The position numbers were made by a program, and so were the translations under genes. Below the pieces are notes generated by a model that was not told the DNA's origin, searched no databases, and worked only from the letters and a program-made list of their open reading frames with translations. A stretch of 14,382 bases of DNA, taken from assembly GCA_947071955.1 (NCBI GenBank), contig CAMTGL010000023.1, positions 1-14,382 on the forward strand, given 5' to 3'. This DNA is from an uncultured Plesiomonas sp. (GTDB lineage Bacteria; Pseudomonadota; Gammaproteobacteria; Enterobacterales; CAMTGL01). Position 1 is the stretch's first letter; each line of letters begins with the position of its first letter. Positions 1 through 7,083 of the stretch are shown piece by piece.

Positions 1-2260
1 TCGTCGTTTCCCACAGCTGATCAGGGTTCATTTCGCCCAGACCTTTGTAACGCTGCAATGAGAAACCACGGCGTGACTCTTTTACCAACCACTCCAGTGC
101 CTGCTCAAAACTACCGACCGGCTGACGGCGTTCGCCACGCTCAACAAATGCCGTCTCATCGAGCAGTTCACGCAATTGCTCACCCAGCGCACAGATACGG
201 TGGTATTCGCCGCCATGAATGAAATCAAAGTCCAGCAGATAGTCAGTATCAATACCGTGTGTACGTACCGTTACCACCACCTCAAACAGATGGCGCTCTT
301 GGTTTTCACGCACACTAAAGCTATAGCTGCTGCCCGAGGTTTCACTCGCCGCCAGTTTTGCCACCAGCGAATCGGCCCATGCGGTCAGAACATCACGATC
401 ATTTAACGCACTCTCATCCAGCGTCGGATGATAAATCAGCTCTTTGAGCAGCGCTTCTGGGTAACGGCGTGCCAAACGACGGATCAGTTTGATCACCGCG
501 TTATACTCTTTTACCAGACTTTCCAGCGCCATACCCGACATCGCCGGAGCATGCTCATTCACAAACAGATTCGCACCGTCTAATGCCAGTGAAATCTGAT
601 ACTGATCCATCGCATCATCATCTTTGATGTACTGCTCTTGCTTGCCTTTTTTCACCTTATACAGCGGCGGCTGGGCAATATAGACATAGCCACGCTCGAT
701 GATTTCCGGCATCTGGCGGTAGAAGAAAGTCAGCAGCAGTGTACGAATGTGCGATCCATCCACATCAGCATCGGTCATGATGATAATGCTGTGGTAACGC
801 AATTTGTCCGGATTGTACTCGTCACGGCCAATGCCACAACCCAGTGCCGTGATCAGGGTGACCACCTCTTGGGAAGAGAGCATTTTGTCAAAACGGGCCT
901 TCTCTACGTTCAGGATCTTACCTTTTAACGGCAAAATCGCCTGATTTTTACGGTTACGCCCCTGCTTGGCTGAACCGCCTGCAGAGTCCCCTTCCACAAT
1001 GTAGAGTTCAGACAGCGCAGGATCTCGCTCCTGACAGTCAGCCAGCTTACCGGGTAAACCGCCTAAGTCGAGCGCACCTTTACGGCGAGTCATCTCACGG
1101 GCCTTTCGTGCCGCTTCGCGCGCACGGGCCGCATCAATGATCTTACCGACCACAATCCGCGCATCCGCTGGGTTTTCAAGCAGGAACTCCTGCATTTTTT
1201 CACCCATCAAAGACTCAACCGCCGGTTTAACCTCTGAAGAGACCAGCTTGTCTTTGGTCTGGGAAGAGAACTTAGGATCGGGCACTTTTACCGACACAAC
1301 GGCCGTTAACCCTTCACGCGAATCATCACCAGTCATATTGATTTTGGCTTTTTTCGCAAAACCCTCTTTCTCAATGTAAGCATTGAGGCTACGGGTCATT
1401 GCCGCACGAAATCCGGCCAGATGTGAGCCACCATCACGCTGTGGAATGTTATTGGTAAAGCAGTAAAGGTTCTCTTGGAAACCGTCATTCCACTGCAACG
1501 CCACTTCCACACCGATCCCGTCTTTCTCTGACGAGAAGTAGCAAACTTTATCGTGAATCGGAGTTTTATTGCGGTTTAGATACTCAACAAACGCCTGAAT
1601 TCCGCCCTCATATTTGAAATGGTCACTCTTATCACTGCGTTTATCTTGCAGCATAATTGAGACACCAGAGTTCAAAAAGGAGAGTTCACGCAAGCGCTTT
1701 GCCAGAATTTCATACTGAAATTCAATATTGGTAAAGGTGTTTGGGCTTGGCCAGAAACGAACGCGCGTACCGGTTGCCGTTGTGTCACCGACCACAGCCA
1801 GTGGTGCTTGCGGTTCACCTAAACGGTAAATCTGCTCATGCACTTTACCTTCACGGCGAATCGTCAGTTCTAGTTTGTCTGACAACGCGTTAACCACCGA
1901 AATACCCACACCGTGCAGGCCGCCGGAAACTTTATACGAATTATCATCAAACTTACCGCCAGCGTGCAGCACGGTCATGATCACTTCCGCCGCAGAAACC
2001 CCCTCTTCAGGGTGAATACCGGTCGGAATACCGCGACCATCATCTTGTACGGAAACTGAATTATCCGCATGAATAGTCACAGTAATATCTTTACAGTGTC
2101 CGGCGAGGGCTTCGTCGATTGCGTTATCCACCACTTCGAACACCATGTGGTGCAAACCGGTGCCATCATCGGTATCACCGATATACATGCCAGGACGCTT
2201 ACGTACGGCGTCTAGCCCTTTCAGAACCTTGATACTTGAGGAGTCATAGGTGTTCGACAT
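1..2260 (-). CDS. gyrB: DNA gyrase subunit B (partial, C-terminus beyond window)
   Basis: ATPase subunit of the GyrA2GyrB2 type II topoisomerase, which introduces negative supercoils. About 753 codons are visible and the frame runs off the left edge of the window. The last readable residues (RYKGLGEMNPDQLWETT) correspond to about residue 760 of the 804-residue E. coli protein, so roughly 50 residues are missing. Seen directly: GHKL ATPase motifs with N46 in EVVDNAIDEALAG, D73 in DDGRGIP and a GGLHGVG lid; the transducer lysine in QTKDKL; the TOPRIM glutamate of EGDSAGGSAKQGR near residue 423; and DADVDG (497-502). The long insert typical of gammaproteobacterial GyrB is present between TOPRIM and the tail. 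The start is ATG with AAGGCG upstream, 29 nt after the recF stop, so it is probably co-transcribed with recF. No disruption was seen in the parts I translated. Confidence 0.98.
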   Translation of the reverse strand, partial: MSNTYDSSSIKVLKGLDAVRKRPGMYIGDTDDGTGLHHMVFEVVDNAIDEALAGHCKDITVTIHADNSVSVQDDGRGIPTGIHPEEGVSAAEVIMTVLHAGGKFDDNSYKVSGGLHGVGISVVNALSDKLELTIRREGKVHEQIYRLGEPQAPLAVVGDTTATGTRVRFWPSPNTFTNIEFQYEILAKRLRELSFLNSGVSIMLQDKRSDKSDHFKYEGGIQAFVEYLNRNKTPIHDKVCYFSSEKDGIGVEVALQWNDGFQENLYCFTNNIPQRDGGSHLAGFRAAMTRSLNAYIEKEGFAKKAKINMTGDDSREGLTAVVSVKVPDPKFSSQTKDKLVSSEVKPAVESLMGEKMQEFLLENPADARIVVGKIIDAARAREAARKAREMTRRKGALDLGGLPGKLADCQERDPALSELYIVEGDSAGGSAKQGRNRKNQAILPLKGKILNVEKARFDKMLSSQEVVTLITALGCGIGRDEYNPDKLRYHSIIIMTDADVDGSHIRTLLLTFFYRQMPEIIERGYVYIAQPPLYKVKKGKQEQYIKDDDAMDQYQISLALDGANLFVNEHAPAMSGMALESLVKEYNAVIKLIRRLARRYPEALLKELIYHPTLDESALNDRDVLTAWADSLVAKLAASETSGSSYSFSVRENQERHLFEVVVTVRTHGIDTDYLLDFDFIHGGEYHRICALGEQLRELLDETAFVERGERRQPVGSFEQALEWLVKESRRGFSLQRYKGLGEMNPDQLWETT

Positions 2261-2289
2261 TAGAATATCTCGCCTTCTATCCTGCACTG

Positions 2290-3366
2290 TCATTGTGCGC
2301 TTATTTTGCCCTGTTCCACACGGAACATCTTGCCCTGTTCGCCAGTCATATCACTGATCTGTTCAGGGCTGATGGCGCTTACAAATACTTGCGCCCCGGT
2401 CTGTTTGAGTTTGTCAGCCAACAACTGTCGCCGTTCACTGTCGAGCTCAGAGGCAAAATCATCAATCAAATAAATACATTGGCGTGCACTGCGCTGGGTC
2501 AGGTATTGCCCTTGTGCCAAACGCAATGCACACATCAACAATTTGAGCTGTCCGCGGGACAACACATCTTCTACCGGCGCACCCGCCACACGAAAACGAA
2601 AATCCGCCTTGTGCGGGCCTACCGCGGTATAAGTGAGCGCACGATCACGCTCAAAATCACGCTCCAGCAGCGCGGCATACTCAGCGCCCTTCTCCCAGCC
2701 TCGGTGAAAACTGACGCTGATTGGCAACTCAGGTAAAAACAGCGCGCAAGTCTGCTGGATCTCCAGCGCAATGGCTTTGGCATACGCACTACGCCATGCG
2801 CTGACACTGTCTGCTAATTGTACCAGCTCACGGTCCCAAGGGCGTAGCTCTGCATAACGCCGTGCCGATTTTAACGCGGCATTCCGCTGTTTGAGCAGAC
2901 GTTTAAGATTACTCCATGCAGGATAAAAAGCGGCTTCATCATGGAATAACCCCCAATCAAGAAATGCACGCCGGTACTTCGGGCCACCGTTTAACAGCGT
3001 AAACCCCTCCGGCGTGATCAATTGCATTGGCAACAACTGGGCTAATTCTGCCACCTTATGCCCATCTTGCCCGTCAATACGGACAGTGGTATCACCCTGG
3101 CGCGTTTTTTGTAGCCCCAGTGAAGCAGTATGCTGACCATCCTGCACCCGACCATGCAGCACAAAATGTGGCTGTTCATGCTGGATAACACGGCTGGTCA
3201 ACTGACTTTTAAACGAACGCGCATGCCCAAGGTAATAAATCGCCTCAAGCACACTGGTTTTCCCACTACCGTTAGCCCCGACCAGAAAATTAAATCCGCT
3301 GTCAAAGGTCAGATCCGCGTGGGAAATATTACGAAAATCCTGCACTAACAGGCGCGTTATCGCCAT
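2290..3366 (-). CDS. recF: DNA replication/repair protein RecF
   Basis: SMC-like ABC ATPase of the RecFOR pathway, which loads RecA at single-strand gaps with RecO and RecR. It has 358 residues, against 357 in E. coli. Seen directly: Walker A GANGSGKT at residues 30-37, ABC signature LSRGQLKLL from residue 269, and Walker B YLIDD at 299-303 followed by the D-loop region SELDSERR. The ATG start is 36 nt downstream of the dnaN stop. There is no recognisable Shine-Dalgarno, and a run of eight T (coding strand) sits just before the start codon. This implies weak or coupled translation, in keeping with the low RecF levels known in other bacteria. It is the third gene of the dnaA-dnaN-recF-gyrB operon. 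Confidence 0.98.
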   Translation of the reverse strand: MAITRLLVQDFRNISHADLTFDSGFNFLVGANGSGKTSVLEAIYYLGHARSFKSQLTSRVIQHEQPHFVLHGRVQDGQHTASLGLQKTRQGDTTVRIDGQDGHKVAELAQLLPMQLITPEGFTLLNGGPKYRRAFLDWGLFHDEAAFYPAWSNLKRLLKQRNAALKSARRYAELRPWDRELVQLADSVSAWRSAYAKAIALEIQQTCALFLPELPISVSFHRGWEKGAEYAALLERDFERDRALTYTAVGPHKADFRFRVAGAPVEDVLSRGQLKLLMCALRLAQGQYLTQRSARQCIYLIDDFASELDSERRQLLADKLKQTGAQVFVSAISPEQISDMTGEQGKMFRVEQGKISAQ

Positions 3367-3402
3367 GTTAAAAAAAACTGCCGTCAGTCACAATGTTGGC
3401 CA

Positions 3403-4503
3403 CTACAAACGCATCGGCATCACGACATAAGCCGCTGAATCACTGGCACAATCTTCAATCTGTGCACTCGATACTGAATCGTTCAATAGCAGGCGAACAC
3501 GATCACACTTAAGGGTATTTAACACATCCAGCACGTAGCTAACATTAAACCCAATCTCCAGCTCCTGCCCCTGATAATCCACATCGAGGATCTCTTCTGC
3601 TTCCTCTTGCTCAGGGTTATTCGCGGTGATTTTCAGCAAGCCCGGCGCAATATGCAGGCGAACGCCCCGAAACTTCTCATTAGACAAAATTGCCGCGCGT
3701 GAAAAGGCCTGTTTAAGCTCATCACAACCGGCTTCTAATGATTTATCCGGATTTTTTGGCAATACGCGGCGGTAGTCTGGGAAACGGCCATCCACCAGCT
3801 TTGAGGTAAAGGTAAAATCACCCACCATTGCCCGTAAATTACCGCGCCCGATCTTCAATAATAACGGTGTTTCCCCGCCATCAAGCAACCGAACCAGCTC
3901 CAACACCCCTTTACGTGGCACAATCACTGAATGCTGTGGTAAATCCTGTCCGATAGGCATATTACAGACCGCCAAGCGGTGGCCATCAGTCGCCACCGTT
4001 CGCAGCGTTTCACCTTCGGTTTCAAACAGCATACCGTTCAGGTAATAACGCACATCTTGATGTGCCATCGAAAACTGCGTTGCATCAATCAAGCGGCGTA
4101 ACGTGGCCTGTGGCAAGGTAAATTCCACCTCGCTTTGCCAATCATCCAAATTGGGAAAGTCGGCTGCCGGCAGGGTTGAGAGTGAAAAGCGGCTACGACC
4201 AGAGCGCAGCAGCGCCCGATCGCCATCAAGCAACACGGTAATCTCAGCACCGTCAGGCAGACCACGGCAGATATCAAGAAACTTGCGCGCAGGCACAGTC
4301 ACCGCACCATTTTGCTGTTCACCCAGCAACGTGATGCGTACAACCATCTCAACTTCCAGATCAGTACCGGTAATCAGCAGGCAGCCTTCCGCTACCTGTA
4401 ACAACAGGTTGCCTAAAATCGGTAAGGACGGTCGCCCACCCAGGGCGCCGCAGACCTGCTGCAACGGTTTTAGCAGGCGTTCACGTTCTACGATAAATTT
4501 CAT
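3403..4503 (-). CDS. dnaN: DNA polymerase III subunit beta (sliding clamp)
   Basis: Ring-shaped processivity clamp that tethers DNA polymerase III, and other clamp partners including Hda in regulatory inactivation of DnaA, to DNA. It has 366 residues, the same length as the E. coli protein. The three-fold repeated clamp domain family is recognisable from the N-terminal MKFIVERERLLKPLQQV, the GRPSLPILGNLLL segment, TVATDGHRLAV in the middle and the C-terminal VVMPMRL, where the partner-binding cleft residues lie. The ATG follows the dnaA stop by 4 nt (TAACGCCATG). No strong ribosome binding site is visible, so translation is probably coupled to dnaA. Confidence 0.98.
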   Translation of the reverse strand: MKFIVERERLLKPLQQVCGALGGRPSLPILGNLLLQVAEGCLLITGTDLEVEMVVRITLLGEQQNGAVTVPARKFLDICRGLPDGAEITVLLDGDRALLRSGRSRFSLSTLPAADFPNLDDWQSEVEFTLPQATLRRLIDATQFSMAHQDVRYYLNGMLFETEGETLRTVATDGHRLAVCNMPIGQDLPQHSVIVPRKGVLELVRLLDGGETPLLLKIGRGNLRAMVGDFTFTSKLVDGRFPDYRRVLPKNPDKSLEAGCDELKQAFSRAAILSNEKFRGVRLHIAPGLLKITANNPEQEEAEEILDVDYQGQELEIGFNVSYVLDVLNTLKCDRVRLLLNDSVSSAQIEDCASDSAAYVVMPMRL

Positions 4504-4507
4504 GGCG

Positions 4508-5890
4508 TTATGATGACAATGTCCGAATTAAGTTAGAGTAATCTTCTTTGATATCGTGGCTCTCTTCACGCAACTGCTCGATCTTGCGGCAGGCGTGCAG
4601 CACTGTGGTATGGTCTCGACCTCCAAACGCATCACCAATCTCAGGTAAACTGTGGTTGGTCAGCTCTTTGGCCAACGCCATCGCCATCTGGCGAGGTCGG
4701 GCAACCGAGCGTGAGCGCCGTTTTGACAACAGATCTGCCACCTTAATTTTATAGTACTCGGCAACAGTCTTCTGAATATTGTCGATAGTGACCAATTTTT
4801 CTTGTAGTGCCAGAAGATCGCGCAGTGCTTCACGCACAAAATCAATGGTAATCGCTCGACCAGTAAAGTTGGCATTGGCAATCACACGGTTCAATGCGCC
4901 CTCTAATTCTCGCACATTCGAGCGCAGGCGTTTAGCGATAAAAAAGGCCACTTCATCGGGTAAACGGATATTATTTTCATCCGCCTTTTTCATCAAAATA
5001 GCAACCCGCGTCTCTAGCTCTGGCGGCTCAATAGCGACCGTTAAACCCCAGCCAAAACGCGATTTAAGCCGATCTTCCACCCCGTTAATCTCTTTGGGAT
5101 AACGGTCAGAGGTTAGAATAATCTGCTGATTTCCCTCTAACAACGCATTGAAGGTATGGAAGAACTCTTCCTGAGAGCGCTCTTTGTTGGCAAAAAACTG
5201 AATATCATCAATGAGTAGCGCATCAACAGAACGGTAATAACGCTTAAATTCTTCAATTGCGTTGTTTTGCAGCGCTTTTACCATATCCTGCACAAACCGC
5301 TCAGAGTGCATATACACCACTTTAGCATTCGGCTTACGGGCAATAATCCCGTTACCTACCGCATGTAACAAGTGGGTTTTACCAAGACCGGTGCCGCCAT
5401 ATAAAAACAGCGGATTATACGCCCCACCCGGGTTATCAGCCACCTGACGAGCCGCGGCTCGCCCAAGCTGGTTTGATTTACCTTCCACAAAGTTATCAAA
5501 GCAGTGCTTTGGGTTTACGTTCGAACGGTGCTGAATATCTGGCCGTACCGGCGCAGAATCCCAACTGCGCGATGGCGCAGGCTTAGGTGATGTCGAAGCC
5601 GGTGGATGGCGTACCGGAGCAGACTCAGGCAGCACCACACTGACCGGCTTGCTGCCGACTTCAAAACGCAACTCAGGGGTTTGAGCACCACAATAATCAT
5701 TCAGCAAACGGTTAATACTGTTTAAATACTTATCGCGAACCCAATCCAATACAAAACGGTTTGGCGCATATAACGTCAACGTATTGTCGCGTAGCTCCGC
5801 CTGTAAAGGACGGATCCACATGCTGAATTCGGTGGCTTGTAGCTCTTCTTGCAACTGGGCAAGACACTGCTGCCAAAGCGAAGATGACAC
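4508..5890 (-). CDS. dnaA: Chromosomal replication initiator protein DnaA
   Basis: AAA+ initiator that binds DnaA boxes, opens oriC and recruits the DnaB helicase. I place the start at the GTG at 5890, giving 460 residues beginning MSSSLWQQCL. A GGAG Shine-Dalgarno (5897-5900) lies 6 nt upstream, and the start matches the E. coli GTG start codon for codon. An in-frame GTG at 5902 would add four residues (MESA), but it has no good ribosome binding site and overlaps the GGAG. Domains in order: DnaB/DiaA-binding domain I (about 1-80), a proline/serine-rich linker (about 85-125), and the AAA+ core with Walker A GGTGLGKT (165-172), Walker B LLIDDIQF (225-232) and box VII RLKSRFGWGL. Domain IV carries the DnaA signature GGRDHTTVLHACRKI (423-437). 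It is first gene of the leftward operon and probably autoregulated through the DnaA box at 6021. Confidence 0.98.
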   Translation of the reverse strand: MSSSLWQQCLAQLQEELQATEFSMWIRPLQAELRDNTLTLYAPNRFVLDWVRDKYLNSINRLLNDYCGAQTPELRFEVGSKPVSVVLPESAPVRHPPASTSPKPAPSRSWDSAPVRPDIQHRSNVNPKHCFDNFVEGKSNQLGRAAARQVADNPGGAYNPLFLYGGTGLGKTHLLHAVGNGIIARKPNAKVVYMHSERFVQDMVKALQNNAIEEFKRYYRSVDALLIDDIQFFANKERSQEEFFHTFNALLEGNQQIILTSDRYPKEINGVEDRLKSRFGWGLTVAIEPPELETRVAILMKKADENNIRLPDEVAFFIAKRLRSNVRELEGALNRVIANANFTGRAITIDFVREALRDLLALQEKLVTIDNIQKTVAEYYKIKVADLLSKRRSRSVARPRQMAMALAKELTNHSLPEIGDAFGGRDHTTVLHACRKIEQLREESHDIKEDYSNLIRTLSS

Positions 5891-6020
5891 GGCGGACTCC
5901 ACTCGAACAATACCTATAAAAAAAGAGGGGACACAGGATACCCGATGATGCCCCGATCATGAATCAGATCAGGACCTGAGGACCGATGATCATAGCCTAA
6001 AGCCCTGCCAAGATCTTCTG

Positions 6021-6029
6021 TTATCCACA
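6021..6029 (+). promoter_or_regulatory. DnaA box (perfect consensus) in the dnaA promoter region
   Basis: TTATCCACA matches the high-affinity DnaA box exactly. It lies about 130 bases upstream of the dnaA start and just upstream of the tentative dnaA -10 at 5989-5994. This position fits DnaA autoregulation as known in E. coli. Confidence 0.85.
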
Positions 6030-6092
6030 GAAAAATCACGATCCGATCCCCAGCATGATCACCAAATAGGGCGAAAAGCCCTTTGTTTGCAG

Positions 6093-6111
6093 AAGGATCA
6101 TTCTGATCCTT
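6093..6111. repeat. 19-bp inverted repeat overlapping the upstream rpmH promoter
   Basis: AAGGATCA and TGATCCTT are perfect 8-base arms around a 3-base spacer. Each arm contains a Dam site. The right arm ends inside the -35 hexamer of the promoter at 6110-6137, so it looks operator-like. Protein binding is not shown by sequence. Confidence 0.6.
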
Positions 6112-6137
6112 GTACTTATGTATAGCTTGCGTATAAT
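6110..6137 (+). promoter_or_regulatory. Upstream sigma70-type promoter for rpmH
   Basis: -35 TTGTAC (6110-6115), 16-nt spacer, consensus -10 TATAAT (6132-6137). It would give a leader of about 200 nt before rpmH. Confidence 0.65.
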
Positions 6138-6179
6138 TCCCGACCAGCGCGAAACTTATGTTTATTGAACAGATGCCGA

Positions 6180-6208
6180 TTGACTCAGGATTGTACAATC
6201 ACTACAAT
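6180..6208 (+). promoter_or_regulatory. Proximal sigma70-type promoter for rpmH
   Basis: -35 TTGACT (6180-6185), 17-nt spacer, -10 TACAAT (6203-6208), predicting initiation near 6215 and a leader of about 130 nt. The spacer contains a perfect 12-bp palindrome, GATTGTACAATC (6189-6200). A short hairpin, GCCTC-TTTT-GAGGC (6212-6225), falls at the predicted 5' end of the transcript. Confidence 0.7.
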
Positions 6209-6283
6209 TCTGCCTCTTTTGAGGCGCCATTTTGTTCAAAACTGTCCTATTCATTAGAGTAAGTCAGCCGAACAAGCGCTCGC

Positions 6284-6324
6284 CGTATTATGTATTCACT
6301 ACGTAATACGTTACTGATCAGTAA
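6284..6324 (+). promoter_or_regulatory. Structured segment of the rpmH leader RNA
   Basis: An 11-bp stem (6284-6294 with 6300-6310, one U-G wobble, loop TTCAC) is followed at once by the perfect 14-base palindrome TTACTGATCAGTAA (6311-6324), which can fold as a 5-bp stem with a GATC loop. The sequence GTAATAC occurs twice (6303-6309 and 6321-6327), so the left arm could pair with either copy. It ends about 10 nt before the rpmH ribosome binding site AGGTAG (6334-6339). A regulatory role is inferred. Confidence 0.5.
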
Positions 6325-6347
6325 TACAGATTTAGGTAGAAATCGCC

Positions 6348-6482
6348 ATGAAACGCACTTTCCAACCGTCAGTTCTGAAGCGTTCCCGTGCTCACGGCTT
6401 CCGTGCTCGTATGGCCACTAAAGGTGGTCGTGCAGTATTGGGTCGTCGTCGTGCAAAAGGTCGCTCCAGCCTGTCAGCTTAA
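6348..6482 (+). CDS. rpmH: 50S ribosomal protein L34
   Basis: Small, highly basic protein of the large ribosomal subunit, 44 residues (E. coli 46). The sequence begins MKRTFQPSVLKRSRAHGFR and continues with the diagnostic RARMATKGGR and RRRAKGR segments; the C-terminus SSLSA is shorter than and different from that of E. coli. The ATG has ribosome binding site AGGTAG 8 nt upstream. It is the first gene of the rpmH-rnpA-yidD-yidC run, divergent from dnaA as in most gammaproteobacteria, and is probably strongly transcribed from the two promoters above. rnpA starts 18 nt after its stop. Confidence 0.98.
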   Translation: MKRTFQPSVLKRSRAHGFRARMATKGGRAVLGRRRAKGRSSLSA

Positions 6483-6500
6483 CTGAACACTGAACATAGT

Positions 6501-6857
6501 GTGGTTAAGCTAGCTTTTCCTCGGGAGTTACGTTTGTTAACTCCCGCTCAATTCAGCGTCGTCTTCCAGCAGCCTCAACGGGCAGGCTCTCCCCAACTCA
6601 CAATTCTTGCGCGTGCGAACAATCTAGACCATGCTCGTCTTGGTCTGACGGTCGCGAAGAAACATCTAAAACGTGCTCATGATCGCAATCGCATTAAACG
6701 TCTGGTTCGAGAAAGCTTTCGCCTTAATCAGCATGAACTGCCTTCGGTAGACTTCGTGGTGATAGCTAAAAAAGGCATTGGCGAACTCAGTAACCATGAG
6801 TTGACGGAGCTTTTGAGTAAATTATGGCGTCGCCATTCTCGCCTCTCGCGTGGTTGA
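6501..6857 (+). CDS. rnpA: Ribonuclease P protein component
   Basis: Protein cofactor of the RNase P ribozyme, which removes 5' leaders from tRNA precursors. It has 118 residues, a normal length. It contains the RNR signature RNRIKRLVRESFR at residues 62-74, which contacts the RNA subunit. The start is GTG, as in E. coli rnpA (MVKLAFPRELRLL). No Shine-Dalgarno is evident; the 18-nt gap after rpmH contains the 7-base unit CTGAACA twice in tandem (6483-6496). Its 3' end overlaps yidD by 34 bases in another frame. Low translation relative to rpmH would fit the known difference in need for the two proteins, but this is inference. Confidence 0.97.
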   Translation: MVKLAFPRELRLLTPAQFSVVFQQPQRAGSPQLTILARANNLDHARLGLTVAKKHLKRAHDRNRIKRLVRESFRLNQHELPSVDFVVIAKKGIGELSNHELTELLSKLWRRHSRLSRG

Positions 6858-7081
6858 TGATATTATTCATCAAAGTCTATCAGTGGGTAATCAGCCCGCT
6901 GATAGGCCCCCGTTGTCGCTTTCAACCTACCTGTTCACATTACGGAATTGAGGCATTGCGCCGGTTTGGAGCAGTAAAAGGTAGTTGGTTGACAATCAAA
7001 CGCGTATTAAAATGCCACCCTTTGAACTTAGGTGGGTACGATCCTGTTCCCCCCAAATCTGACGATAACAGAGAACATTGA
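6824..7081 (+). CDS. yidD: Membrane protein insertion efficiency factor YidD
   Basis: Small UPF0161-family protein, reported in E. coli to be membrane-associated and to aid insertion of YidC substrates. It has 85 residues. The N-terminal half is amphipathic/hydrophobic (LAWLMILFIKVYQWVISPL), followed by the family core GPRCRFQPTCSHYGIEALRRFG with three conserved cysteines across the protein (the third in LKCHP) and GGYDPVP near the end. The ATG lies inside rnpA, a 34-base overlap, and the stop TGA is 2 nt before the yidC ATG. The genes are therefore likely co-translated. Confidence 0.95.
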   Translation: MASPFSPLAWLMILFIKVYQWVISPLIGPRCRFQPTCSHYGIEALRRFGAVKGSWLTIKRVLKCHPLNLGGYDPVPPKSDDNREH

Positions 7082-7083
7082 CG

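Larger units (their letters stand above)
5891..6347. promoter_or_regulatory. Divergent dnaA / rpmH control region
   Basis: This 457-base gap separates leftward dnaA from rightward rpmH and holds no credible gene. It contains nine GATC sites between 5955 and 6108, one consensus DnaA box, two sigma70-like promoters facing rpmH and several inverted repeats, listed separately. A possible leftward -10 for dnaA is TATGAT (minus strand, 5989-5994); its -35 is poor, so this promoter is tentative. The density of Dam sites plus a DnaA box resembles E. coli, where dnaA transcription is autorepressed by DnaA and sequestered by SeqA after replication. That regulation is inferred here. Confidence 0.8.

Noticed and set aside
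2236..2736. 166-codon frame antisense to the recF 3' end and gyrB start
   Set aside because: Shadow of recF/gyrB; low-complexity look and no ribosome binding site.
4103..4513. 136-codon frame antisense to dnaN
   Set aside because: It is the opposite-strand shadow of a well-supported conserved gene, with no independent start signal or recognisable domain.
5971..5984. Direct repeat AGGACC, two copies at 8-base spacing
   Set aside because: Too short to separate from chance, and no matching site seen elsewhere in the window.
6068..6082. Small hairpin AGGGC-GAAAA-GCCCT as a terminator
   Set aside because: Only 5 bp, a short T-run, and no transcript is expected to end there; left as an unexplained minor repeat.
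5914..6198. Minus-strand open frame of 94 codons in the dnaA-rpmH gap
   Set aside because: It overlaps promoters and the DnaA box, has no start signal, and its sequence looks like translated repeats.
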